Positions 27,529 through 36,434 are shown, counted from the first letter of the stretch. The stretch is DNA of 64,000 nt from Rhizobium sp. 007 (GCF_015353075.1 NZ_CP064187.1:3105001-3169000); one strand, 5' to 3'. Numbers and translations are program-made. The notes: generated by a model from the sequence alone, not told the origin.

Positions 27529-28151
27529 CCGCGAAGCAGGCGCATGGCCGCGAAGTACACGCCGAAGAGAATACCCACAAGCGCCGATAGCGACGCCATG
27601 CTTGCCGCGTGGATCGGGATTTCGCTCCAGCGCGGGCGCACGATATCCGCCGTGTTGAACGCCTCGCCGCTGAAACGGCAGGTGATCAGCGAAAGCCCGC
27701 GCCGCACCATCTCGGCATCGGCATCCGCAATGATCGCCGATGCGGCCTCCGCTTCCTGCGGCATGGCGCGCATGGCGATCAGCACGGCCTTGGCCGCCGC
27801 CAGATAAGCATGGGCGCATTCGTTGAACGGGCTCCGCTCATCGGTGACGCTGCCGGGCATCCGCCCCCAGAAGCAGTAGGAATACTGGATCTGCGCATAG
27901 TTCAGCACGCGCCTGAACGGTTCGCTCGTATCAGTCGCCTGCGAGGCGAGATCGATGATCCGGTGCCGATAGCCGGCGATGACCGCCATCTCGCCATGCG
28001 AAATTTCGGGGATGGGGATGCCGGCATGGCTGCCAGCGGAACTGCTGCTGTGCGCTGAAGCGTTTCCGGCGGCGGAAAAAAGAAGTGCTGCCAGACCTAG
28101 TTTCGCCAGCCCTCGCTTCGCGCAATTTCGATAATGAGATTGCCTAAACAT
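27513..28151 (-). CDS. Exported protein of unknown function behind cbtA
   Basis: A 212-residue protein that I do not recognise. It has a Sec signal (LAALLFSAAGNASA), a Ser/His-rich mature start, four cysteines in the middle and end, and a final membrane helix (SALVGILFGVYFAAMRLL) with a short basic tail. It is therefore probably a periplasmic domain anchored at its C-terminus. ATG 28151 is preceded by GAGGGAAAGC. It lies 87 bp downstream of cbtA on the same strand and may be part of the riboswitch-controlled cobalt locus. A role in cobalt handling is guesswork from position. Confidence 0.75.
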   Translation of the reverse strand: MFRQSHYRNCAKRGLAKLGLAALLFSAAGNASAHSSSSAGSHAGIPIPEISHGEMAVIAGYRHRIIDLASQATDTSEPFRRVLNYAQIQYSYCFWGRMPGSVTDERSPFNECAHAYLAAAKAVLIAMRAMPQEAEAASAIIADADAEMVRRGLSLITCRFSGEAFNTADIVRPRWSEIPIHAASMASLSALVGILFGVYFAAMRLLRGQSSV

Positions 28152-28238
28152 TGCCAAGCTTTCCCTCATCCCTGTGACACACGGGAATGAGGAGTTCTCT
28201 TTTAACGAGCCACGACGAGGCAACGCACCAAGCCCGAA

Positions 28239-28955
28239 TTACCGGAATGCCGGACGCAGTCGCTTTTCCGCCAGCACGCCGAAGACAATCCCAAGCGCCG
28301 CCCACAGAATGACATGCATGCCGAGCGAGGCCGTGCGAAAACGCCAGAGCACCGTGGCCGAATAATTTTCCGGCACCTCGTTGATCGGCGGCAGCAGGTA
28401 CTGAACCAGGCCGATGAAGACGAGATAGGCGGCACCTGCGAGGATCGCCGCATTCCAAATGCCGAAGCGGGCAGAGAGATTGCGCGCCAGCGCCACTGCG
28501 GCAATCAGCGAGGCAACGGAAACGACGATCATCAGGAAGAACACCTCGGTGCGCACGCCGATCGTATCGGGAATGCCGACCGCAGGCGGGTTGGCGGGGT
28601 ACTTGATCGCCGGAACGAGAACGATCGCAACAAAGGCGGCAAGCGCGATCACTGCGGCCGTGCCGCGAGCGTCGAGCCGGCTGAAACGCCCATGAACGAA
28701 GGCGAAGGCAAGAGCAAAGAGGCCGCCAACCGCAATCGCATAGGTCATGACGCCGGTGAAGAGGCCGAGACCGGCCTGTGTGGCGCGACTGACGAGTTCC
28801 GGTTCAGCGGTTTCACCTGCCGCCCGGGCAGCGGCTTCTTCGAAGGCAATCGCCTGATCGACCAGCGGCTCACCGAATGTATAGGCAAAGACAAAAACCA
28901 GGATGCCAGCGATCACCCCCGCGAGCATGCCACGGAGCAAAAGATTTCCAACCAT
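28239..28955 (-). CDS. cbtA: Cobalt transporter subunit CbtA
   Basis: A 238-residue membrane protein with five to six helices, matching the CbtA family found beside CbtB and under cobalamin riboswitches in alphaproteobacteria. The start is MVGNLLLRGMLAGVIAGILV. An acidic segment follows the first helix (residues 36-55). It lies 12 bp after cbtB. Together they are predicted to import cobalt for cobalamin synthesis; direct biochemical proof for the family is limited. Confidence 0.9.
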   Translation of the reverse strand: MVGNLLLRGMLAGVIAGILVFVFAYTFGEPLVDQAIAFEEAAARAAGETAEPELVSRATQAGLGLFTGVMTYAIAVGGLFALAFAFVHGRFSRLDARGTAAVIALAAFVAIVLVPAIKYPANPPAVGIPDTIGVRTEVFFLMIVVSVASLIAAVALARNLSARFGIWNAAILAGAAYLVFIGLVQYLLPPINEVPENYSATVLWRFRTASLGMHVILWAALGIVFGVLAEKRLRPAFR

Positions 28956-28967
28956 GTCTGTCGTCCT

Positions 28968-29177
28968 TTAGTGGCAGGGGAAGCCGAGAAGGTGGCGGCC
29001 GTCATGCACGAATTCGTGGACGTAGCCGCCGGAAAACAGCGCCGTGGCGCCCTCTTCCGTGCCGACGAAATAGATGGCGATGATCATCAGCAAGCCCCCG
29101 AAGATCGCCCAGGGCAGGATTTCTCCTACCGGGATCGGCGCGGGTGCTACGATGGGCTGAAGAGCGGTGTCAGACAT
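28968..29177 (-). CDS. cbtB: Cobalt transporter subunit CbtB
   Basis: A 69-residue protein with one membrane helix (ILPWAIFGGLLMIIAIYFVG) and a C-terminal His cluster (YVHEFVHDGRHLLGFPCH) that is the family's presumed cobalt site. The start ATG at 29177 has CCAGGAGGAAAAC upstream. It is the first gene after the cobalamin riboswitch and the partner of cbtA. Confidence 0.93.
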   Translation of the reverse strand: MSDTALQPIVAPAPIPVGEILPWAIFGGLLMIIAIYFVGTEEGATALFSGGYVHEFVHDGRHLLGFPCH

Positions 29178-29214
29178 GTTTTCCTCCTGGAAGACGCGTT
29201 CAGTCGAAAGAGCG

Positions 29215-29325
29215 TTGTACGGTAGGGTCTGACTTCCAGCCTGCTTTCGCATCCTGGTCACAGTGGCGCGACCGCGCCGGATTTTCACCGGCTTCCAAAC
29301 CCGCAACATGATCGTTATATCTGCG
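29215..29325 (-). ncRNA. Cobalamin riboswitch
   Basis: On the minus strand the leader of cbtB carries the conserved elements of the B12 riboswitch in order: GGAAGCCGGTGAAAATCCGG, then GCGCCACTGTGACC, then AGTCAGACC near 29228-29236. The P3-P6 core is readable by eye. It should shut off cbtB-cbtA when cobalamin is plentiful. The outer limits given are approximate. Confidence 0.92.
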
Positions 29326-29388
29326 CGCGGAGAACTGTCAACGAGACTTGATCTCGCTCCCCATCGCATTTCCGGAGATCGAAGGAAC

Positions 29389-29946
29389 GTGCATACCCGG
29401 CTCACCTGGATCTGCCACGGCCCGACAAGCGCTGGTCGCAATGGTCGCTTCCCTCTCGATGAACCGCTTGAAGAAAGCGCCGTCGCGGAGACGCGGGCAA
29501 TTGCCGGTCGGCTGCAGCGCGCCGATCGAGTCCTGACGAGTCCGGCGCTGCGCGCGCGCCAGACTGCCGAAGCGCTCTCGCTCGGCTCTCTTCCCGATCC
29601 GCTGCTTGCCGACTGCGATTACGGCAGGTGGGGTGGGATGGCGATCGCCGATCTGCAAATGCAGGAGCCTGAAAATCTGCTCGCCTGGATGAGCGATCCG
29701 GAATCGGCCCCGCATGGCGGCGAAAATATTAGGCAACTCGCAGAGCGGGCAGCCCAATCGATGGAAACGCAATCGGTGCTCGGCGGCCACGTCATCGCCG
29801 TCAGTCACGCCGCGCTCATCCGCGCTGCGATCCTGAACGTGCTTCAGGCGCCGCTTTCCTCTTTCTGGCTCGCGGATATCGAACCGTTATCCATCATCCG
29901 CATGTCCCATAACGGCCGCCGCTGGGCGCTTCGCTTCGGCGACTGA
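29389..29946 (+). CDS. Histidine phosphatase superfamily protein with CHG in place of RHG
   Basis: A 185-residue phosphoglycerate-mutase-like protein, divergent from the cobalamin riboswitch. The catalytic N-terminal motif reads TWICHGPT rather than the usual RHGxT: the nucleophilic His is kept, the preceding Arg is Cys. The second Arg (TSPALRARQTAEAL), the Glu region and the C-terminal His (AVSHAALIRAA) are present. GTG 29389 is favoured, with GGAG eleven bases upstream; the frame is open further back but would run into riboswitch sequence. Some relatives (CobC) act on cobalamin precursors, and the locus suggests a B12 link, but a changed active site makes the reaction uncertain. Confidence 0.8.
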   Translation: MHTRLTWICHGPTSAGRNGRFPLDEPLEESAVAETRAIAGRLQRADRVLTSPALRARQTAEALSLGSLPDPLLADCDYGRWGGMAIADLQMQEPENLLAWMSDPESAPHGGENIRQLAERAAQSMETQSVLGGHVIAVSHAALIRAAILNVLQAPLSSFWLADIEPLSIIRMSHNGRRWALRFGD

Positions 29947-30066
29947 AGCCGCTATAACGCTAATTTTTCAAGGAATAAATTAGATCAGCCTTACGCAAGC
30001 AAGTTGCGTCATAGCTATTGAACCCGGTTTACCGGGCGCTAAGTCCTTGCCCCGAGGAGACCGGCC

Positions 30067-30177
30067 ATGACCTATGATTGGAGTGGGGAGCGTACACGGC
30101 GCATGCGTCTTTTGCGGATCGCGACCGCCGTTATTCTCGTCGCCCTGGTTGTCAGCATTCCGTTGCTGATGACATAG
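30067..30177 (+). CDS. 36-residue single-pass membrane peptide
   Basis: A short frame starting ATG 30067 with a perfect GAGGAG seven bases upstream. The peptide has a basic N-terminus (GERTRRMRLLR) followed by one hydrophobic helix (IATAVILVALVVSIPLLM), so the N-terminus should face the cytoplasm. It ends at TAG 30177 and a strong terminator begins six bases later. Ribosome site, topology and terminator together make a real gene likely. The function is unknown; such peptides often modulate a larger membrane protein. Confidence 0.65.
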   Translation: MTYDWSGERTRRMRLLRIATAVILVALVVSIPLLMT

Positions 30178-30182
30178 GCGAA

Positions 30183-30218
30183 AAAGGCGAGCAGCCGTCA
30201 AACTGCTCGCCTTTCTTT
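30183..30218 (+). terminator. Rho-independent terminator after the small peptide gene
   Basis: GGCGAGCAG (30186-30194), an eight-base loop, CTGCTCGCC (30203-30211), then TTTCTTT. The nine-base stem is perfect and A residues precede it, so it could also work on the minus strand. Confidence 0.9.
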
Positions 30219-30311
30219 AGCTCTATCGAACTGGAACGCGCACAGCACTCTGCGATCAAGCGATGACTCGCCAGGATTTTCTGTCGGGACATTCCTTTTC
30301 GTGCTTGCCCT

Positions 30312-31374
<1,063 letters not shown>

Positions 31375-32115
31375 ATGGCCAAGTCTCCTCGTTCGAAGCC
31401 TCTCCTTTCCACCGAAGGGCCCCTCCGGCGGCGTGCATCGACCGCAAACGATCGCCTGCGCCGTGCTGGTTAAGATGATTGCGGCCGTGCGGCATGTCGT
31501 CTACGCGGAGCCTTTCGTGGGCATGGGCGGCGTGTTTTTCAGGCGAGTGCCGCGTGGCGAGGTGATCAACGACCGCAACGGCGAGGTGGTAAACCACGGG
31601 TTCCTGCAGCGGCACTACCCGCAGTTCATGGACACCCTGAATTCAAGATCACCAGCGGGCGGGAATTCGAACGCCTCAAAAGCTGCGATTCCGCCACTTT
31701 GACAGACCTCGAACGCGCGGCTCGCTTCATCTATCTGCAGAAACCCGCCTTCGGTGGAAAGGTCGCGGGGCAGAATTTCGGTGTCGATACGACCGGCGGG
31801 CACGCTTTAATCTCACCAGGCTGGCACGGCTCCCGGACGACGTCCATGAACGCCTCGCAGGTGTCGCAATTGAGAACTTGGATTGGCTTTACCTCGATCC
31901 GCCGTATTTCGGCAGCGAAGGCGACTACGGGAAAACGCTGTTTGGCCGGGGGCAGTTCGAAGTCATTGCGGAGCCCTTGCTCGCATCAAAGGCAACTCCA
32001 TTCTGTCCAGCAACGACGTTCCGCAGATCCGCGATGTATTCAGCCTTACCTTCGCAGAAGCGGAATTGACCTATCGCGATGTGAGTGGCTGTGGCCATAG
32101 TCGCGCGAAGGGCTA
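31375..32115 (+). pseudogene. Decayed DNA adenine methylase (D12/Dam class)
   Basis: Pieces of a phage-type N6-adenine methylase occur in order but in several frames. In order they are VYAEPFVGMGGVFFRR (motif I, about 31500), a linker AARFIYLQKPAFGGKVAGQNFGVDT (about 31710-31790), then in another frame NLDWLYLDPPYFG with catalytic DPPY (about 31878-31915), and in a third SILSSNDVPQIRDVF with a truncated end. At least three frameshifts are needed, so no active enzyme can be made. The first codons (ATGGCCAAGTCTCC at 31375) are identical to those of the DNA ligase gene at 33945. Probably the relic of a prophage or mobile element. Confidence 0.8.
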
Positions 32116-32310
32116 GTCTTCTGACCTTCCGAAGTGCCCGCCATGGGCTTCATCGTAACGGTGGAGCGCATTCAGATAACCTGAAAGCGCTTCTGCTAGC
32201 GGACGCGACAAGCCTGTCTGGAGATGGCTCTTCCAGGTGGCTATCTCGTCGGTGTCACTGTCGACAACACGGTATTTGGCGTTGCCCTCTGCCTCAATCC
32301 GATACTTCAT
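32113..32310 (-). CDS. Small hypothetical protein
   Basis: A 65-residue soluble protein starting MKYRIEAEGNAKYRVVDSD, reminiscent of small rhizobial proteins in which a short beta domain (residues 1-30) precedes a helix. It resembles in style, not clearly in sequence, the protein at 32534. The ribosome site is weak. The function is unknown. Confidence 0.5.
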   Translation of the reverse strand: MKYRIEAEGNAKYRVVDSDTDEIATWKSHLQTGLSRPLAEALSGYLNALHRYDEAHGGHFGRSED

Positions 32311-32533
32311 GACCCAGTCACCCAGCAGGTTTTGATGATGAACTAGACATCGCCAGAACGGTTTCAACCGCCCTTGTCAAACAGTTCGAGCGGCGAAGCA
32401 GATTAATTAATCCGGCCTACTTGGTTCCAACATCTTGTCTCGAAAGGAGAGCGAGCCACGCGCTTAGGGGCGCTCACCGCTTCTGCCAGCAGAATGACAG
32501 ACGATCAAAAGGGAGCAAATTAGCTAAAACGGC

Positions 32534-32752
32534 TTAGGCCCTTGTGCCTTCGGCGGAGGCGCCGGGTTCTCCGGAAGCCGAATGCCTCTTTCTCAGGGCA
32601 TCGATAATCTCCATGGCGGTCAATTCATCAAGACGTCTTAGCGGCAGAGTTTCAGCAATGACAGCGACCTTGTGCGTCTGCGTATCGACAATCGACCAGC
32701 TGCCATCCCCGTCGCGTCTGGCGTAATACTGCGGGCGTATTCGCATATTCAC
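32534..32752 (-). CDS. Small hypothetical protein, coupled to 32749
   Basis: A 72-residue protein beginning MNMRIRPQYYARRDGDGSWS, a short beta-rich domain (residues 5-35) followed by a helix (LDELTAMEIIDALRKRH) and a variable tail. The GTG at 32752 overlaps the stop of the upstream gene (GTGA); an ATG at 32746 is an alternative. Similar small proteins are scattered in rhizobial accessory regions. The function is unknown. Confidence 0.6.
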   Translation of the reverse strand: MNMRIRPQYYARRDGDGSWSIVDTQTHKVAVIAETLPLRRLDELTAMEIIDALRKRHSASGEPGASAEGTRA

Positions 32753-32955
32753 GTCGGCCTCTGCCTCTCGGTCATGCTCACGACTAGCTGTTGCAAGCTA
32801 TCTTCGATAGTGACGCCGTGCTGATAGAAATAAATGATCTGGCTTGCGAGTTCGACGCGCTCATAATCGCTCGTTATGTGCCCGGTAGCGCAGATATCAT
32901 CGAAGACTCTCTTGCAGATCTCAATATCTTCGGTAGCGAAATAGCCTCTGCTCAT
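32749..32955 (-). CDS. Small hypothetical protein (helical, rhizobial type)
   Basis: A 68-residue protein, MSRGYFATEDIEICKRVF at the start, mostly helical, with the conserved-looking stretch ELASQIIYFYQHGVTIEDSL. This layout is common among small rhizobial proteins of unknown role. It overlaps the next gene by four bases, so both are translated from one transcript. Confidence 0.65.
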   Translation of the reverse strand: MSRGYFATEDIEICKRVFDDICATGHITSDYERVELASQIIYFYQHGVTIEDSLQQLVVSMTERQRPT

Positions 32956-32993
32956 GCTCGGTTCCCTAAACTCCTAAGAATTCTAAGAGAAAG

Positions 32994-33010
32994 CCCCGCC
33001 GGAAGCGGGG
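32994..33010 (-). terminator. Candidate minus-strand terminator
   Basis: CCCCGC and GCGGGG flank a five-base loop; on the minus strand CTTTCTCTT follows. It lies downstream of the broken gene ending at 33257, whose transcript it would end before the small-protein pair. Confidence 0.5.
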
Positions 33011-33256
33011 GTAAAGCGGCCTTCACGAAAACATATCGTGGCAAGGGCTCGTCTAAGAGAGGGCAAAGCGAGCCCAAGCCACTGGCTCAGTACTTAGGGA
33101 TCATCCCGCAGCACTTGAGATCACGCAGCTTCAGCGACTGGTGGGAAGATGAAACGCGTGATCGCAATAAACCGGCAGGGGAAGGAAAAGTTCCCGAGTG
33201 ATTGGCCCCGCCTCTAAATGAGGCATCGGGCGACCGCCGAGCATTCAATACCGATA

Positions 33257-33517
33257 TTATCCGTAGATAGGTCGAGCACCGCGCTTGCACTTGATCTCTT
33301 CTTTGTACTCTCCGTCGCCCCATTTCCGCTTAATCTAACATCCTCCGCGACGATACTCTTCCTTGTATGCTCTTCGTTCGTATCGGGGTTCACCATAGTA
33401 GCGATCGGAATGCCACCGCCCATGGCCGCTTTCGTCCTTCCAAGGATCGGCCGATGCGTCGCCAGCACACATGGTGAGTGCCACGCCCGCTGCGGCAGCG
33501 ATGGTCAGCATCTTCAT
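33257..33517 (-). pseudogene. Small secreted protein gene broken by an in-frame TAG
   Basis: ATG 33517 has AGGAG upstream and opens a Sec signal (KMLTIAAAAGVALTMCAGDASA) followed by ADPWKDESGHGRW and a Tyr/Arg-rich stretch. Translation meets TAG at 33335-33337 after RRGGC. The same frame then continues for 25 codons, IKRKWGDGEYKEEIKCKRG and a few more, to TAA at 33257. That tail has the basic KEE/CKRG style of small rhizobial exported proteins, and a one-base change from AAG (Lys) would explain the TAG. Either a recent pseudogene or a gene that now ends early at 60 residues. Confidence 0.6.
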
Positions 33518-33612
33518 GGCTCGCACTCCTGCTTCCCGGTCCCAGATCAAAGCTGTACTTGATGGCTTCGTTTCGACGATCGATCCTGAACGCCGGATGA
33601 AGAGAACATCGG

Positions 33613-33895
33613 TTACCGTCCATGCAGCTCGTTGATCTTCTCCTATGGCTCTTCGACCTTTCTCGATGCCTCTCGCGCCGTGGGTGCCCAGCCGTTGGTG
33701 CGGCAGGATGCTTTGCCTCTGCCAAGGGATGGTGTTGATGGCCCATCGTCACTGGCGGGCGCGCGATCGGCTGGTTAGGTCGAGATAAATGCGCCCAAAC
33801 TGCAAATCTCCATCCAACGAAACAATGTCCTGGTGGCCCTCGCCGAGCCATGTCTCTCGCCATTTGTATTTCGACTGATATTCTTCCGTCGTCAT
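33613..33895 (-). pseudogene. Decayed small hypothetical gene
   Basis: ATG 33895 opens MTTEEYQSKYKWRETWLGEG, then DGDLQFGRIYLDL, and stops at 33749. Protein-like sequence goes on in other frames: AINTIPWQRQ in one, then NGWAPTAREASRKVEEP, TAG (33643-33645), EKINELHGR and TAA at 33613. A frameshift plus a TGG-to-TAG change would explain this. The original was about 90 residues and has no known function. The remainder of the spacer up to the ligase gene shows nothing else. Confidence 0.5.
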
Positions 33896-33944
33896 TGCCT
33901 CAAATTTGGTTTTCTTTTTAAGCATTCCCTGATGTAATCATCAG

Positions 33945-34988
33945 ATGGCCAAGTCTCCAGCTTCAAAGCCGCTGCTCGCATCCGATAAGCCGGTTCGATC
34001 CCGGCCGCGCAAGCCACGCGATCCAGCGCAGCCGAACCTTCCCCTCGATCCCATGCCGGACCGCATCGAGCCGTGCCTGGCGCTTCTTAAGCCGAAGCCG
34101 CCGAGGGGCGAGCAGTGGGTTTACGAAATCAAATGGGACGGGTATCGCCTGGCGGTGCATATCGAGCCTCAGCGCGTGCGCATCATCACGCGCGGCGGCC
34201 ATGACTGGACGCATCGTTTCCCCGCGATCGAGCGGGCCGCCAAGCAGCTCGGCGTGGCGACAGCGATCATCGATGGCGAGGCAATCGTGGTGGATGAGCG
34301 TGGCCGGTCCGATTTCGGGCTGCTGCAGCAATCGCTCGGCGGCCGGGGTGGCAAGCGGACTTCCGGCGAAGCGCTCTTCGTGGCGTTCGATCTGCTCTAT
34401 TTCGACGGGCATGATCTGCGGCAACTGGAGCTTTTTTCGCGACGCCATCTGCTCGAAGGGCTGATCATCGATCGGGAGGGCGTCATTCGGCTGTCGGAGG
34501 AGTTCCAGGCGGACGGCGACAGGCTGCTGGAGCTTTCCTGCGAGCATGGGCTCGAAGGCATCATCGCGAAGGATCGCCGTAGCGAGTACCGCTCCGGCCG
34601 CCTCGGCGACTGGGTGAAAATCAAGTGCCTGCAGAGCGACGGCTTCGTGATCGTTGGCTATGAACTTTCCACGGTCGCGCGGGCCGGCATCGGCTCGTTG
34701 CTGCTGGCAGCGCGCAAGGGTGACGGCCTGGTTTATGTCGGCAATGTCGGGACCGGCTTCAACGAACGCACGGCGCAGGAGCTGCGCGAAAAGCTCGATC
34801 GGCTGAAGGTCACGAAACCGCCGGTCACATATGACGGAAGGCGCAAGGGACTGGTCTGGGTGCGGCCGACGCTGATTGCCGAGATCGAGTATCGCGCGTG
34901 GACGCACGATGGGAAGCTGAGACATGCCTCTTACAAAGGTCTGCGGGATGAAGAGGACGACGCCACGATTTATGTGCTGGACAAGTAG
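33945..34988 (+). CDS. ligD: ATP-dependent DNA ligase, NHEJ type (LigD ligase domain only)
   Basis: A 347-residue ligase that seals DNA breaks. Motif I with the lysine that becomes adenylated is EIKWDGYR (about residues 62-69). Motif III-like IIDGEAIVVDE, LEGIIAKDR and DWVKIKCLQ follow, and an OB-fold domain ends the protein. It lacks the polymerase and nuclease domains of full LigD, as many rhizobial copies do, and no ku gene is in this window. There is no obvious ribosome site before ATG 33945. Its first fourteen bases match the start of the methylase relic at 31375. Confidence 0.9.
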   Translation: MAKSPASKPLLASDKPVRSRPRKPRDPAQPNLPLDPMPDRIEPCLALLKPKPPRGEQWVYEIKWDGYRLAVHIEPQRVRIITRGGHDWTHRFPAIERAAKQLGVATAIIDGEAIVVDERGRSDFGLLQQSLGGRGGKRTSGEALFVAFDLLYFDGHDLRQLELFSRRHLLEGLIIDREGVIRLSEEFQADGDRLLELSCEHGLEGIIAKDRRSEYRSGRLGDWVKIKCLQSDGFVIVGYELSTVARAGIGSLLLAARKGDGLVYVGNVGTGFNERTAQELREKLDRLKVTKPPVTYDGRRKGLVWVRPTLIAEIEYRAWTHDGKLRHASYKGLRDEEDDATIYVLDK

Positions 34989-35206
34989 TCCTGACCCTAG
35001 CCGGCCCTTTGGGTAATGGTGCGCTGAAACGTAAAGTTTTTTCAGTCCCGTAAACTCCCGATTGGAACTTGAACCGTATATGACCTCCTCGCAGAGGGGA
35101 ACGTCTTCCCACCGGCGAGCGGTTTCACGGAAAACTGAGCTTTCATCGCGGCCGGCGGCGCCTTTACATTGGCGCGCGACACGCTGCAAATGCAGCATCT
35201 CACTTC

Positions 35207-35950
35207 TTACACGATCAGCCGGTCCCAACTGCCGTAGTGCTCTTCGCTGCGCTTGCCGCGCGGCAGGCTGAGCCCGATCAGAAACAGGCCGGCGGCGACG
35301 TCGCCCGCGGTTCCGAGACTCGTTGCGCCCTGGAGCACGAACGGCGATGCGGCGATCCAGGCGCCGAGCAGCACGTTCAGGAAACGCGCCGGGCGGGCGA
35401 CTTCGGCCATGGCGGTGACGGCGACCAGGATCACCAGACAACCGAGGATATGGTCGCTGAAGTAGAGCGGCGGCGCGGTGCCGAAGACAAGCGGCGAAAA
35501 CATCAGGAATGCGCCGATGGCGGTGCTGGCGACGAGCGTCCAGGGGAAGTTGACGCCGCCGGTAACGAACTCGCGCAGGATGGCCGAGGCGGGACGGTCG
35601 AGATCAGGTTTGGGCGTCTGGTCCTCCGACAAGGACGGACCACCGCGCCAGAAGGTCCGCCAGAATAGCTCTCCCGCGCGTTTTGCGCCATAGAGGTATT
35701 GGCAGCTCACCAGCACCTCGTCGATCGAATAGGGCACGAGTACGACGGTGACCGCCGCCTGGACGATACACAGCGTACACAACGCGCCGATCAGGGGCGG
35801 CTGGATGATGACGAAACTGACGCTGACCACTCCCAGCGGGATGATCAGCAACCCGAAAAGCAGTACCATCCACGGCATGGTGCGCCAGCGGCGGCGATCG
35901 CCCCCGCCAAAATATCGAGGACGTAAGAGCATCCATGTATTTCACATAGG
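35207..35950 (-). pseudogene. N-terminally truncated VKOR/SPW-repeat membrane protein
   Basis: The open part encodes about 240 residues with five to six helices. It starts at the GGDRRRWRTMPW segment, continues with ALCTLCIVQA (a CxxC of the vitamin K epoxide reductase fold), then two SPW-like repeats (VNFPWTLVASTAIGAFLMFSPL and LLGAWIAASPFVL). Homologues that I know have about 100 more residues before this point. Here only a shred (MDALTS, in a different frame near 35935) precedes it. The gene seems to have lost its N-terminal half and been frameshifted. If translated, it would be a membrane protein without a complete redox domain. Confidence 0.6.
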
Positions 35951-36160
35951 CCGCTTCCGCTTATTAGCGCTGGCCTTGTCCTTCACGACCTTATCAAGTT
36001 GCTCTCTGTTCAAGAGAACATCAGTCTCTCCTGGCTTGCCGTCGGGATGGCTGAATTTCATTCCCTCCTCTGCCGGCATATCGAGTGCCTGTTGGGCATT
36101 CATAATGCCAAGCGGGACGCGTTTACCGTCGACCTTTACCGTCGCCTCGACGATCTTCAT
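35942..36160 (-). CDS. Small hypothetical protein
   Basis: A 72-residue protein starting MKIVEATVKVDGKRVPLGI, ending in a basic tail (DKVVKDKASANKRKRPM). ATG 36160 has AAGGAG eight bases upstream. It looks like a soluble beta-hairpin protein and shows no known motif. Unknown function; conserved small proteins of this kind occur in rhizobial stress-gene regions. Confidence 0.6.
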   Translation of the reverse strand: MKIVEATVKVDGKRVPLGIMNAQQALDMPAEEGMKFSHPDGKPGETDVLLNREQLDKVVKDKASANKRKRPM

Positions 36161-36224
36161 ATCTCGCACTCCTTCTCTAAGGCAAACGCTGGAAGGAGTG
36201 CGATCGTTCCGATAGCGCCAGCGA

Positions 36225-36434
36225 CTATTCCGCGGGCTCTTCGTCTTCTGACACGCGGTCAGTCTTCTTCAGCAAAACAAGCTCATCAGATTTCGTCTGA
36301 TTGTCCGTCGTGACGGTCGCTGTGGTCATTTTTTTGTCGACGGCCGCGTTGTTCTTGGCGTGGTAGGCGCAGTCGGCAAATGCCATTGGAGCGGATAGGC
36401 CAATGGCCGCCGCCATTATTAGAAGCATCTTCAT
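36225..36434 (-). CDS. Small exported protein
   Basis: A 69-residue protein with a Sec signal (MKMLLIMAAAIGLSAPMAFA) and a mature part of about 50 residues, ADCAYHAKNNAAVDKKM onward, with one Cys and an acidic end (SEDEEPAE). ATG 36434 has AGAAGGAGAAG upstream. Periplasmic location is likely; role unknown. Confidence 0.65.
   Translation of the reverse strand: MKMLLIMAAAIGLSAPMAFADCAYHAKNNAAVDKKMTTATVTTDNQTKSDELVLLKKTDRVSEDEEPAE

Noticed and set aside
32791..33201. A 136-codon plus-strand frame
   Set aside because: It is mostly the complement of the small protein gene at 32749-32955 and a terminator hairpin; no domain or ribosome site.
33945..34988. A complete bacterial NHEJ operon
   Set aside because: Only the ligase-domain gene is present; no ku gene or polymerase/nuclease domains were found in the window.
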